Below, one piece after another: positions 31,064-41,148 of a DNA stretch of 64,000 nt; the first letter of the stretch is position 1; the number at the start of each line of letters is the position of its first letter. The translations under genes were made by a program, and so were the position numbers. The notes under the pieces are model-generated. The model was not told the DNA's origin. It was given only the letters and a program-made list of their open reading frames with translations, and made no database searches. The stretch is from Aurantiochytrium sp. KH105. Taxonomy: Eukaryota > Sar > Bigyra > Thraustochytrida > Thraustochytriidae. Location: positions 62,001 to 126,000 of the forward strand of contig BGKB01000045.1 in NCBI GenBank assembly GCA_003116975.1, given 5' to 3'.

Positions 31064-34000
31064 ATGGCTGATGGCGTGAGCATCAAGGTCTGTGTGCGGT
31101 GCAGACCGTTCACGAAAGATGATCAGCTCGGTGTAAAGATGACGCAAGTCGACGAGGAGAACGGCGAGGTGGAGCTGCTCAATTCAAAGTACTCTACAAC
31201 ACGTTTTGGATTCTCGTACTCGTGGTGGTCTGCCTACGGCTACAACCGGCACATTACCGGCCCTGAGGGAAAGGGTGAGCCGTCCCCCGAAGACCTTGCC
31301 GCTGCAGAGGAAATGACCCTGGTGAATCAGGAGCAAGCGTACGCCACGGTGGGTACCAAAGTGTACAATGATCTCATGTCGGGCAACTCTGTGGTGCTTT
31401 TCGCCTACGGTTTGTCTGGTTCCGGTAAGACTTTCACAGTCTTTGGCCCCGACGCCCCAGACATTCCTGAGGCATGGTACAAGCACTCCGAGCCGCACCC
31501 ACTTTGGGGCATCTTCCCGCAGCTCGCGTACGAGGTGTTCAAGAAAAAGGAGGATGGCTGGAAGGTGACAATGAAGTACTTCCAGAACGTAGTTGACACT
31601 GTACGTGACCTCATGTCGCCCATGGCCAAGGAAATGTCGTACAAGACGGGCATGAAGAAGGACAAGGACGGTTTTATGGACATTGACTGGTGCGAGTCCG
31701 CCGTCCTCGAGACCTGGGACGATCTGCGCAAAGCCTTCATGGCGGCAAACGCTCGCAAGGCCATTGCTCCAACACAATTTAATCACCAGTCTACCCGCGG
31801 ACATTGTATCATGACACTTGAGGTGGAAATGCCGCACCCGACCGTCAAGGGAACGAAGCAGCGCGGACGAGTGTACGTATGCGATTTGGCCGGTACCGAG
31901 CCTGCAGGTGACATTGTTTACGCCAATTACAAGAAGGTCGTGTACGAGAACGGTGACATTGAACACAAGTACCTCGGACCGCATCCGGACCAGAGCAAGA
32001 CGAAGCAGTTGCAGGATCAAGGCAAGAAGATTAACCTGTCGCTCTCGGAGATGGCAAACTTTTTCCTCAAGATGGCCAAGGCGGTGCAGGAGAAGAAGCT
32101 GAAGCCAGGTCAGTCGATTCCCGGCTGCAACACGTACTTTTTGTCCAAGTTTCTCAAGGACACCATTCTCATTAGTCGCTCGTACCTGTTTACGGCCATT
32201 CGCCCCGAGGTTTCGTACCTGAATTACACCTTTGCAACGCTGCAGTTCGCCAAGAACGCCTCTGTGATCAAGCTGCAGCCCAAGAAGGCGACCTCGGCGC
32301 AGTCGAAGCGCGAGATGCAGCTCATGGAGGAGTTGGAAAAGATGAAGTCCATGATCGAGGAGCTCAAGAAGAGCGGTGGCGGCGGCGGCGGCGGCTTGGA
32401 CATGGAGGAAATGAATCGCATGCTCGCAGACAAGCAGGCGCAGCTTGTGAGCGAGATGAAAGGCGAGGCAGACAAGACCAAGCAACAGGAAATGGAAAAG
32501 CAGAAGCAACAGTACTCGAGCCGTGGCATTGCTCTCAGTTGGTTCGAGCCCGAGCCCGCGCATCCACATCTTGTCAATCTCGACGAGGACAGCTTCCGCG
32601 ACCGTCGCTTCCTCTTCATCTTCGAGAAAGAGTCCACTGTGTTTGGTCGCAACAAGGGCGACATTCAGCCGCTCAACATGGACATGGTCGACGAGCATTG
32701 TACCTTTGAGAAGAAAGGCCCAGAGGAGGTGTACCTTGTGGGCGGCGAGGGATCGGTGTACCACAACGGTAAGATGCTCGAAAAGGGCGAGCGCATCAAG
32801 CTGGAAAAGTTTGATCGTGTTGTGATTGGCACGGACATCATGCTCTTCCGCTACCGCTTCTCTGCGGACGACTCTGTGGATGACGAACCAGACGCACGCA
32901 GCGCGATCCAAGAGTACCACCAGGCAGCTCGCGCTAAGGATAGTGCCTACCAGGAGCAAGCGCGCAAACTCGAGGAGGACAAGCGCAAGCTGCAGGAGGA
33001 GCTGGAACGCATGAAGCGCGAGGGCAGTTCCGATGAGGACATTGACTCTAAGAAGCAGGCCATGGAGGCATGGAAGGCCATTGATGAGACTATGCTCAAT
33101 ACCGTGCCGATTCTACGTCAAATGGAGCACATGTGTGCCCAAGTGGGTCGCGATATGCTCGAGTTCAAGTTGAGTCTGCAACATCCTCGAGAGAAGCTTG
33201 TCCCCGATGTAAAGGTCCAAGTCACGGACACGGAGACGAACACTGTCGTCTTTCTCGATCCATTCGAGATTCAGGATAACATGAACATCCTCAAGGATCA
33301 GATTCAGCAGCTCAAGTGGAAGGAGGAGCCGTACGAGGTTCCGGCTGACGAGGAGATTGTCAAGATGCTCTTTGACAGCTCGTACCAGATTGGAACCTGC
33401 ACCAACTTTCTTCTGCACTGTACGCTGTGCATGGAGACGGACGAGGATGAAAGCACGCTTGATTTGATGAAGTCTGTGATCCCGTACGACAAGATTGGTG
33501 AGCTCGAGGTGTTTTGGAAGCCTCTTGCTTCTCCGGACTCTGAGGAGCGCCCGGATGACATTGACGACCCCTCGGACCTTTTGGGCAAGAGCTGGACGTA
33601 CAAGATTGAAATTGGTAGCCTCTCGCACCTTGCGACGCCTGTGGCGGAGGCACGCGTTGAGTTCGAGTTTTATGGACAGCGATACTCAACCGAAGCGATT
33701 TCCACTGGGGCCAAGACGCGCGAGGTGAACTTGGCCTACTCTGAAATTCTGCATGTGGAAAAGGTGGACCAGGAATTTCTTGACTACCTTGACTCTGTCG
33801 AGCTCAAATTTGAGGTCTTTATCAAGCCTTGGGAGGACTGCAAGCTGAAGCCGCTGTCAAACCGCGATCCAGTCATTTGCAGAAACCTTGGTCTCAGTCT
33901 GCCTGAGGGAGCCGAGGTCGCCGGTGACCCTATGCAGGAGATCCAGGCGCTCAAGGCCGAGAATGCTGAGCTTCGTGCGCAGCTAGATCTCTTGCGCCAG

Positions 34001-34156
34001 GAAAAGTATGAAGAAGCCTACAAGAAGCACGTTGCTCTGCTTGAGGAGCGCATTGCCTCGCTCGAGGCCAACGCTGGCAAGTCCAAGGCCCTGCAAAAGC
34101 TTGAGGCCGCCAAAGAAACTGACTCCGCACTCAACAACGGAGCTTACGAAGAGTAG
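31064..34156 (+). CDS. divergent kinesin with FHA domain
   Basis: 1030 aa from ATG 31064, in a strong ACCATGG context; the open frame upstream has no ATG. The motor domain starts SIKVCVRCRPF, has P-loop GLSGSGKT (116-123), an altered switch I NHQSTRGH (240-247, usually NxxSSRSH) and switch II DLAGTE (274-279). About 45 residues of insertion separate switch II from KKINLSLSEMANF. The usual SKLTRLLQDSLGG segment is replaced by NTYFLSKFLKDTILISRS. An acidic/basic coiled coil and poly-Gly linker lead to an FHA-like domain (~505-605: FEKESTVFGRN, DEHCTFEKKG). Further on are a C2-like region and a coiled-coil end. The FHA placement is like kinesin-3 cargo motors. ATP binding looks intact, but microtubule contacts are divergent. 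Confidence 0.85.
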   Translation: MADGVSIKVCVRCRPFTKDDQLGVKMTQVDEENGEVELLNSKYSTTRFGFSYSWWSAYGYNRHITGPEGKGEPSPEDLAAAEEMTLVNQEQAYATVGTKVYNDLMSGNSVVLFAYGLSGSGKTFTVFGPDAPDIPEAWYKHSEPHPLWGIFPQLAYEVFKKKEDGWKVTMKYFQNVVDTVRDLMSPMAKEMSYKTGMKKDKDGFMDIDWCESAVLETWDDLRKAFMAANARKAIAPTQFNHQSTRGHCIMTLEVEMPHPTVKGTKQRGRVYVCDLAGTEPAGDIVYANYKKVVYENGDIEHKYLGPHPDQSKTKQLQDQGKKINLSLSEMANFFLKMAKAVQEKKLKPGQSIPGCNTYFLSKFLKDTILISRSYLFTAIRPEVSYLNYTFATLQFAKNASVIKLQPKKATSAQSKREMQLMEELEKMKSMIEELKKSGGGGGGGLDMEEMNRMLADKQAQLVSEMKGEADKTKQQEMEKQKQQYSSRGIALSWFEPEPAHPHLVNLDEDSFRDRRFLFIFEKESTVFGRNKGDIQPLNMDMVDEHCTFEKKGPEEVYLVGGEGSVYHNGKMLEKGERIKLEKFDRVVIGTDIMLFRYRFSADDSVDDEPDARSAIQEYHQAARAKDSAYQEQARKLEEDKRKLQEELERMKREGSSDEDIDSKKQAMEAWKAIDETMLNTVPILRQMEHMCAQVGRDMLEFKLSLQHPREKLVPDVKVQVTDTETNTVVFLDPFEIQDNMNILKDQIQQLKWKEEPYEVPADEEIVKMLFDSSYQIGTCTNFLLHCTLCMETDEDESTLDLMKSVIPYDKIGELEVFWKPLASPDSEERPDDIDDPSDLLGKSWTYKIEIGSLSHLATPVAEARVEFEFYGQRYSTEAISTGAKTREVNLAYSEILHVEKVDQEFLDYLDSVELKFEVFIKPWEDCKLKPLSNRDPVICRNLGLSLPEGAEVAGDPMQEIQALKAENAELRAQLDLLRQEKYEEAYKKHVALLEERIASLEANAGKSKALQKLEAAKETDSALNNGAYEE

Positions 34157-35066
34157 GTTTTTACTAGATTATAGCCCCTCGTTTCTTTGTTCTCCCCCGT
34201 TCATTCTCCATTCTCTTGACGCGTTCGTGTTCACAGACATTGTGACTTGATACCTACTTTCTCGCATGTTATATGCTGATTGAGAGCGCGTGACTCACCT
34301 GAAAGAATAATACTGCACGCAGACACTTGAACTTCGGACAGCAATGGATTCAGATTCGCCTTTGCACAATGAGAGAGTCCCTTCCGGCCGTTCTCCCGCC
34401 GCAAGTGATTCTGATTTTGCACCGTACGTAGCTTGGGGACGTGGCGGCTCGCCTTGACTTCCGTCGACAAGGCCTGGTGCGCCACCAGTGAGTGTCGCGC
34501 AGCGTCAATCTTGCCAACCGACTGAGAGTCAACCCAAGTTGCTCCTGCCAGCTTCACGACCTCATCGGTCGGATCCCACCGTCGAGCTCCCCATCCGCCG
34601 GCCAGCCAATACGTGCGCTCTCCCGCTGCTGCTGGCAGAGGCCGCCGCAGCCGCCCTCTGCCTGCCCGGCGCAGCACGTGCACGCCTCGACAGCGATGCG
34701 ACCGGCGAGCAGCGCGTGCACGTGCCGGCCGAGCCCTTGAAATGGCACGCGCGGCCGGCGAAAGTGAAGCTTTCTGCGGCCGACAGTCAAGCTTTCCGCG
34801 GCCGCAGTACTTGTTCCTGCTTTCTTGCCGCAGTCCCGCTGTTGCTGCTACCTCGCCGAGCAGAGCGCGAGCAGCTCGGGTGTGAGTGCACAAAGACAGT
34901 GCGCGCGAGCAGAGCAAAACAAAGCAGAGCAGAGCAGAGCAGAGCAGAGCAGAGCAGAGCTGCGCAAAGCAGAGCGACTGGCGCGCGCGCGACGGGCGGG
35001 CGACAGACCGGCAGCAGCAGCGGCGGCAGCAGCGGCGGCGGCAGCGGCGGCAGCAGCAGCAGCAAG
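34157..35066. other. spacer and long 5' leader with (GAGCA)n
   Basis: Between the FHA kinesin and the EDR2-like gene, both rightward. It contains the 3' UTR, then GC-rich sequence with a GAGCA array and CAG/CGG triplets (35013-35065) just before the start. The frame of the downstream gene remains open through about 34488 but has no ATG before 35067. Confidence 0.6.
34925..34960. repeat. (GAGCA)n pentanucleotide array
   Basis: About seven AGAGC/GAGCA units, roughly 110 nt upstream of the ATG at 35067. Confidence 0.92.
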
Positions 35067-37025
35067 ATGTGGGCATGCGGCAAGCGCGCCGCTGCGCGGA
35101 CGTCGCGGCGGCGGCGCTCAGAAATGGCGCTCAAGACCGAGGCGACGCTGGGCGGCGCACGCGCCGTGGCCGCGGCCGAGGCGGCTGCAGAGGGCGCGCC
35201 GCGCGCGCCGTGGTCGCTCAACGGAAGACCCGTGTTCAAACAACCGCTCGAAGACGAAGCGGAGCTTGATGAGGTCGCGTGCAATGGGTACGGCCGACCC
35301 TGCAACGAAGAAGCGCCGTACGTAGTGTGCGGCGCGAGCGCCGTCCACGGCCACGAGCCGATCGCTCACATGGCGAGCCGTCTTGAGTCGCTCAAGGCGT
35401 ACATTGACGCGGAGGACACTGACGCAACTGAGCTTGCCGTGGACCTGCCCAAATTCTTAGTCATGGTCTGGCGGTACCAGTCCTTCCTCGGCTCGGACCA
35501 CTACGGCATTATTCAAATCTTTCGTCGGAACGACGACGCGATTGGCGCCATGAGCGCCGATGCAGTCGCACTTTTGCGCAGTCTTGTTCAGACTGGCGAC
35601 ATGAGCGCGCTGCGAGTCCGTGCCGAACTCCAAGACCCTTCACCAACGCTACGCGCCGTGTCCTATGCGCTCGGCGCCGAAGAATCGGTCCACATTGCAG
35701 AACGCTTGACGTGCTCGGCCTTTCATGGGTCTAATTATGTCGAAATAGACTACGACATTGCAAGCAACACAATGGCGTCGCTTTTACGTGGCACCTTTAT
35801 GAGCGCTGCGAGTACCTCAACCTTTGATACGATCTGGACCCTTTCGACGTCTGCAGAGAACGCCGATGAAGGCGATGAGGAGGGCAAATCGATTGAAGAC
35901 GGCGTGCCGTTGGCGTCGGTGCGCTGGTATTACACCGACCTAGAAGAGATCATTGTCGATCTTGACGAAGACATGAAACCACTCGTGCCGGGCTGGGGAA
36001 ATACAGTCAATCCGCAAGCCGGTCGCAGCCCTGCCCCTCCTCTTAATCTCCCTGCTGACGCGTGGGACGAGCACTTGCCCGCGTACGCCAAGACATCATT
36101 GAGGGCTGGCCCAATCACTGCCTTTGCAGGAGAAGAGTCTGCTGCAGATGTCGACTTCGACGTCGAAGTCGATATGGATGAGGACGCAGACGAGGACGCG
36201 CCCACCGGTGAGGTAATGAACGATAACGAGCCTTCTGATGCCGAGTTGGTCTCGGCTCCGCGAAATACATACGGCGAGCCTGACTTCTCTGCGTTCAAAG
36301 TGCGTGGACCGGGATACATGCGCGAAGCTGAGGTGGTCAATCGAAAGCTCAAAGTGCCTTCCGAATCTCCTCTTTATGTTATTGCAGGAGCACACGTGTT
36401 CAAGTCCAAATCAAACTTGAACCATGTGGCTGATAAGGTTGCCTCGCTCAAGTCGTTTTTGAAAAAGTACCGAAAGTCCGCAGGATCCTCCGAATTTCCG
36501 CTCTTTCTCATCGTATGCTGGGTCTTCAAGTCCACATGGACGGGCGAGTACACTTCGGTTGTGCACGTATTCCGCCGAGATGAGGAGGTCATTGCTTCGC
36601 TGTCGCCAGGCGTCCGGAGCGCATTTGCTTCCTTTGTGCAGGGCAACGAGAAAATGCGCATGGAGCGACTCAAATTGCTGGCCAAGGTCCGCGGCGGCTC
36701 CGCCTCGGTGAGAAAGACGATTAGTTCGCTGAACCTCGACCGACCCGTGCTTCTCGCGAAAAAGTTGCGAACGCAGTTTTTCCAGGGCGAAAATTACCTC
36801 GAGTACGACCACGATGTCAGCAGCAGCACCACGGCATCAATTTTGAACAACACAGTCACCAAGGCAAGCTCGAGCCTCATCATTGACACGTGCTGGGTTA
36901 CGGAAGCCAAGCATGAACGCGAGTTGCCGGAACGTTTCTTTTGTGGTGTGCGCTGGAACTATGTTAACTTGAACAAGAGCACTATCACCTTGGATAAAAA
37001 CTACAGACCGGTGAGCAGTCCATAA
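35067..37025 (+). CDS. tandem EDR2_C (DUF1336) domain protein
   Basis: 652 aa from ATG 35067; a second in-frame ATG at 35124 would give 633 aa and avoids an Arg-rich leader. Two copies of the EDR2 C-terminal domain are visible. The first has KFLVMVWRYQSFLGSDHYGI, then AERLTCSAFHGSNYVEIDYD and VRWYYTDLEEIIVDLD. The second has FPLFLIVCWVFKSTWTGEYT, then AKKLRTQFFQGENYLEYDHD and VRWNYVNLNKSTITLD. They are joined by an acidic linker (DVEVDMDEDADEDA). In plants this domain sits behind PH and START lipid-binding domains in EDR2; neither is present here. Likely a membrane-lipid-associated regulator of unknown role. The duplication must be old, because the copies differ widely. Confidence 0.8.
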   Translation: MWACGKRAAARTSRRRRSEMALKTEATLGGARAVAAAEAAAEGAPRAPWSLNGRPVFKQPLEDEAELDEVACNGYGRPCNEEAPYVVCGASAVHGHEPIAHMASRLESLKAYIDAEDTDATELAVDLPKFLVMVWRYQSFLGSDHYGIIQIFRRNDDAIGAMSADAVALLRSLVQTGDMSALRVRAELQDPSPTLRAVSYALGAEESVHIAERLTCSAFHGSNYVEIDYDIASNTMASLLRGTFMSAASTSTFDTIWTLSTSAENADEGDEEGKSIEDGVPLASVRWYYTDLEEIIVDLDEDMKPLVPGWGNTVNPQAGRSPAPPLNLPADAWDEHLPAYAKTSLRAGPITAFAGEESAADVDFDVEVDMDEDADEDAPTGEVMNDNEPSDAELVSAPRNTYGEPDFSAFKVRGPGYMREAEVVNRKLKVPSESPLYVIAGAHVFKSKSNLNHVADKVASLKSFLKKYRKSAGSSEFPLFLIVCWVFKSTWTGEYTSVVHVFRRDEEVIASLSPGVRSAFASFVQGNEKMRMERLKLLAKVRGGSASVRKTISSLNLDRPVLLAKKLRTQFFQGENYLEYDHDVSSSTTASILNNTVTKASSSLIIDTCWVTEAKHERELPERFFCGVRWNYVNLNKSTITLDKNYRPVSSP

Positions 37026-38130
37026 TTCGGGGCACCCTTCGTATTTTCTTTCATTTCGTATTTTCTGTTGTTGTACTTTCTCCCTTTATTTTCGGGTTAT
37101 GTTCAATCCTTGATTTTACCCAAGATTTTCATTTGATGTCATCTGGTCCCATCTCATCTCGTCTCGCCTCATCTTTTTTTATTTTGTTTAGTCTTCTCTG
37201 ATCTTCTCTTCTCTCAGCTTGTCCTAGGCCTAGACTCGACTCGACATGGTGTACGTTTGGGTGCGCTGGCAAAAAGGCCGTCGATGAGCTTGCTTCCAAG
37301 CGCATCATCGTCAGTCCCGAACTTTTCGCGAGTACGCCGGGTCGGCCGCTCCCGCTGTCGTGGACTCAACGCCGTGACGTTGGGACTGGAGACGACCACG
37401 CGGGCGCGCCGGAATCAGTAGGCCTATGACCTGCTCTCCGCATTTAAAAAAAAACTATGTGCGTCTTGCTGTGCGCAGCCAGCTAGCTAGCATGCGTTGG
37501 CCCCCAACCAGTGGCACGAACGGCACGCCCGGGTCCCGAAAGACGTGCGGCATTAAAATGGCCCACAGCAGGCGGACACAATCGAAATCGCTCTCCATCA
37601 CCACAAGATGAAGAAATGGGATCATTTATATATACATGGGACCGGTCCCACCTGGCGGAATTCGTGTTCCGCGTGTCGGACGATTCATCGTGCTCGTTCT
37701 TGCGCGCGCACCTGCGAGCTCGCGCAGTATAGACGAAAAAGGGCGAGGCGCAAGGAAAGCCGAGGCGCTGGCGCAAGGCTCCCAATCTCCTCGTTTGGGA
37801 CTTTCGAGGCCGCTCATGCTGGGTGCGTGAGACAGGAAAAGAAAATATGGAGAGCAAAGCTTTGCAGATCGCACTTCTCCCAAAAAAAGTCACGTTGCTT
37901 GTGGCACTTGGTCACTTGGCTTTCTTTGCGCTCACCAAGCGAATTGAATTCAGAACACATCGGTGAGCAAACAGCCGCAAATCAAGACAAAGACGCTGAC
38001 CTGATACCAAAGCAGACACGAAACGTGGCCCTGCTAGAAACAACCTGAAGGCGAGGACCAAGCGAACCCAGCGCGGCGATTCGCTCGCTCAACATCGGCT
38101 TTGGCCTTGTCACGAGGAAGTAGGACAAAC
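37026..38130. other. spacer with pyrimidine-rich 3' flank and two TAGGCCTA sites
   Basis: Lies between the EDR2-like and acyltransferase genes (same strand). The region 37037-37215 is T/C-rich, typical of a 3' flank. TAGGCCTA occurs at 37225 and 37419, and a run of A at 37445. Short frames at 37426-38048 have no recognisable product. The promoter of the acyltransferase gene is presumably in the last few hundred bases. Confidence 0.55.
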
Positions 38131-40119
38131 ATGCAAGATGGTCAGCAAAAGGACGAGCACGCGTTGCAAGTAGGAAGTGACAATGGCGCGATACAGGGTG
38201 AAGTGGTCAACGCCGTTGTACACTTGAGCAGGAAGAAGAGCACTCGTACCAGCTTGAAGAAGAGTGGACGCGCAAGGTCCAAAAAGCGGCGCAAGATGCT
38301 GCGCACCATATCTGGTATTCGAGCCTTTGCTACACTTTGGATCGTCCTGGGACACTTTCAAGACACCAATTTCCGGTTTAACCACGACACAACCTTTTTG
38401 CTTGTCTTGAGTCGCGGCTTTGTCGCTGTTGGTGTCTACATTGTCCTCAGCGGGTTCATGACGCACTATGCATACCAAGCAAGACGATATGATACATGGC
38501 GTGCGTGGTGCGCATTTTATCTCCGCCGCGTGGGACGCGTCTTATTCACCTATGAAGTATCCTGTCTTCTGGGTCTCTGCGACCCGCTCTTTACGCGACA
38601 CGACGCTCTCATCACCAAGCATCCTCTTCAAGTCGTTTCGGTGTGCCTGTTGGTCCAGTCGTGGTTTGAGATCCCTTCGCAGGAAGGCTTCTCGCGCGAC
38701 TTTCCAAACTCTCCAAACGCTGGTGGCTGGACAATTTCCACGCTTCTCTTCGCCTGGTTACTCTATCCACTTATGAATGCATTCATGCGCCGCTTTAATC
38801 AGGCCACGGGAAATGCGCTGGGTGCCAAATTAGGCCTGGCAGCTCTCATGTATGCACTTGGTATGCTTCCGTGCATCCTCATGTACGTCACGCAAGCAGG
38901 TGTGATTTCCAATCAGCAATTCGAGCTCCTGTACAAATTTCCAATTTTGAGACTTCCGGACTTTGTCATTGGGGTCATCCTCGCTGAATTGGTCAACGAT
39001 CCTCGGGTCGCATCAAAACAGAGATTGTGGCGCTACCTCCCCGACACGCTGACCCTCGGATTCGCACTCTTTGTGTGTCTCTGCCCGCTCGAGTCTTCTC
39101 CTCTCACGGGTCTTCCCGAGGGCGTGGAACAGCCGCTTATTCGTGAAAATGCCGAAGCTTTTCTTATTTCAGGCTTGTCTCCGATCATGGCAGCCATGCT
39201 TCTTGGCTATGGAATCAACTCAGGTCGTACGGACCTTGGGTTCTCATTTTCGGGCCTTCTTGAATATCGCGCGGTCGAGATTATTGGCGGATTTTCCTTT
39301 GCGGTGTACTGCTTTCAGTTCACAATCTTCTTCATGATCGAACAGTGGCAATACAACCAGACGGGTATCGATTCTATCGCGATAATCCCGCATCTGGGGG
39401 CCGTCGCGGTGCCCGCGCGACTTGTGGCAGGATACTTGCTTCCGTACTTGCTCATTCTCTTTCTTTTTGCAGGGGCATGGACACTATGGGCCGAGCAGCC
39501 TGTAGCTGCGCGTCTGGCAGCCTTTTCGAAGCGTCATTTCGAGGGTCCAATCATCATGCGCCAACCATCGACGTCCCTCCAAGATCGAGTTTCATCCTCT
39601 CGCATGGGCGTAGCATCTCTCGACCTTGTCGTGCCTCCAAAGGCTGCTGTGGAATCGTACCGCGCGAGACGCTCCCTCACGGCTCAAGCGCCTGCATTGA
39701 ATTCTGTTCCAAGTGCAAGATACTTTGTGAGCTCGCACGTGGAAGCCCAGATCGAAGCCGAAGACATTGAAGATGCACAGCGTGTCCCCTTCGAAGGAGA
39801 AGAGCATGATAGCATTGAAGTTGTTGACAGCGAGGAGGATGAAGATGCAGATGATGAGAACGAGGATGAGGATGAGGATGATGAAGACGGCGAGAATGAC
39901 ATTGATGATTTCATGAGCTTTGGCACCTCAAGAGTTGGATCCGAGGCAGGCTTAGCTTCAGAGCGGACCCTGACGAGCGCAGCCTTTCAGTCTGATGGCG
40001 AAGACGATGAGGATAACAGCGCATCAATAAAAGGGACGGGGGGAAGTCGAAATGCTGATCCCGACGCTGGTCGCACATCAGGAGCAAAGATGGGATGGGC
40101 CTTTTCGACGTGCGCTTGA
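38131..40119 (+). CDS. acyltransferase 3 family membrane protein
   Basis: 662 aa from ATG 38131; the frame upstream has no ATG. After a basic cytosolic N terminus comes the family's opening motif, ISGIRAFATLWIVLGHF, with His75 as the likely catalytic residue. About ten transmembrane helices follow (for example LVLSRGFVAVGVYIVLSGF, LPYLLILFLFAGAWTLW). The Arg-rich loop FYLRRVGRVLFTY matches the usual FLxRRxxRIxP position. The family (OafA/nose-resistant type) transfers acetyl or other acyl groups to sugars or lipids across the membrane. The ~160-residue C-terminal extension is cytosolic, Ser-rich and then strongly acidic (Glu/Asp runs at about 575-605); it is not part of the family core. Confidence 0.85.
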   Translation: MQDGQQKDEHALQVGSDNGAIQGEVVNAVVHLSRKKSTRTSLKKSGRARSKKRRKMLRTISGIRAFATLWIVLGHFQDTNFRFNHDTTFLLVLSRGFVAVGVYIVLSGFMTHYAYQARRYDTWRAWCAFYLRRVGRVLFTYEVSCLLGLCDPLFTRHDALITKHPLQVVSVCLLVQSWFEIPSQEGFSRDFPNSPNAGGWTISTLLFAWLLYPLMNAFMRRFNQATGNALGAKLGLAALMYALGMLPCILMYVTQAGVISNQQFELLYKFPILRLPDFVIGVILAELVNDPRVASKQRLWRYLPDTLTLGFALFVCLCPLESSPLTGLPEGVEQPLIRENAEAFLISGLSPIMAAMLLGYGINSGRTDLGFSFSGLLEYRAVEIIGGFSFAVYCFQFTIFFMIEQWQYNQTGIDSIAIIPHLGAVAVPARLVAGYLLPYLLILFLFAGAWTLWAEQPVAARLAAFSKRHFEGPIIMRQPSTSLQDRVSSSRMGVASLDLVVPPKAAVESYRARRSLTAQAPALNSVPSARYFVSSHVEAQIEAEDIEDAQRVPFEGEEHDSIEVVDSEEDEDADDENEDEDEDDEDGENDIDDFMSFGTSRVGSEAGLASERTLTSAAFQSDGEDDEDNSASIKGTGGSRNADPDAGRTSGAKMGWAFSTCA

Positions 40120-40500
40120 ACACGTTATTGGGAGGAAGAATCCTAGTTCGTGAGCGTTCCCCCACAGATTTTTCATTTGCAATGAGAGGACGAGATGACG
40201 AGCTGCTGATGGTTTTCTTTTCAGTATGGCTGCATTGATGGAACCAACAAGAAATGGGATGAATGAAATGAAGAAATGGATAAATGCATGGGTGTATGGA
40301 CGAGTGAGTGAAATTGACATTGAGCTGCTAGGTTAAGGCAGGAAGCGGGTAGATATACGTCGGTAGTAGAGAGGCAAACACATCGATCGGTTTGGCATCC
40401 ATTCATAACAGAGTGAAGTTAGTATTCATGTTGGATGTTATGTTCGCTTGAGTGTTCGTGCGCGCGGACATCTTAGTACTTGTATTCCGCCACACAGAAT
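40120..40500. other. convergent 3' spacer
   Basis: This stretch lies between the acyltransferase and the two-helix membrane protein. It has GAATGAA-type and GAAATGGA-type short repetitions at 40250-40300 and no coding frame worth calling. Confidence 0.6.
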
Positions 40501-41148
40501 TTAGTCGTCGCCGTCGTCGGCGGCGTCGAGAAGGAAGTCGAAGACCTTGGCAAGACGCGATCCCTTGGGGAAGGGGTTGAAACTGTCTGCGTACAGTTTG
40601 GAGAACGACACGACGAGATCGACGACGCCATAGACAACACGCTCAACGATCTCGTCAAGTTCCTTGGTGCTTGCACCAAGTGCACGCATGATGCCCCAGG
40701 TGAATCCAAAGTGCATGAAAAAGAGCGAGATGAGGATAACTGCCGGGTACAAAGCCCAAGGAAACTTGTGCTCTAGGAAGACGATACTGAGCAAGTTGAT
40801 GCCGCCCAGGAGACCGATGACAGTCGCAATGGTGACGCCATGCATGACAAGCGCAAGGTAGGCGCCGCGCTTGCCAGCGCTCCAGTTCGCGGAGTCCGGG
40901 GTGTCGGGAAGCACGTCTTCCACGTCGCCCTTCAAAAGCGCTGTGGCGGTGGCTTGCAGGGACATTCGCTTGCCGCTTTTCCGCGAGGACCTGCGCCGAC
41001 TTAGTCGCCGCTCCTTACCACTCTTCGGTTTGAGCGGCTCTGCGACGACCTCCGCGGTCTCCTCGCTTCCTGCTGCTTGGACTTCCTCAGCAAAGTCGTC
41101 GGCCGAGCTGCGCCGCAGCCGCGAGCGCAGCTTCCGATCGCGTCCCAT
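40501..41148 (-). CDS. two-helix membrane protein with basic N terminus
   Basis: 215 aa from ATG 41148. The first ~90 residues are hydrophilic, with clusters of Arg/Lys/Ser (MGRDRKLRSRLRRSS; RLSRRRSSRKSGKR). Two transmembrane helices follow (~98-125, YLALVMHGVTIATVIGLLGG; ~132-155, YPAVILISLFFMHFGFTWGI). The short loop between them and the flanking helices resemble a 2TM-type arrangement. The C terminus is an amphipathic helical region ending in acidic residues. I recognise no characterised family. The 5' leader contains an AAGC-type repeat 30-55 nt from the start. Confidence 0.7.
   Translation of the reverse strand: MGRDRKLRSRLRRSSADDFAEEVQAAGSEETAEVVAEPLKPKSGKERRLSRRRSSRKSGKRMSLQATATALLKGDVEDVLPDTPDSANWSAGKRGAYLALVMHGVTIATVIGLLGGINLLSIVFLEHKFPWALYPAVILISLFFMHFGFTWGIMRALGASTKELDEIVERVVYGVVDLVVSFSKLYADSFNPFPKGSRLAKVFDFLLDAADDGDD

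Noticed and set aside
31184-32959. 591-codon open frame antisense to the FHA kinesin
   Set aside because: It is the mirror of a real, domain-bearing gene; it is Leu/His/Val-rich with no domain and arises from third-position GC bias.
34488-35066. N-terminal extension of the EDR2-like protein
   Set aside because: The frame is open but has no ATG and is repeat-encoded, so I start the gene at 35067.
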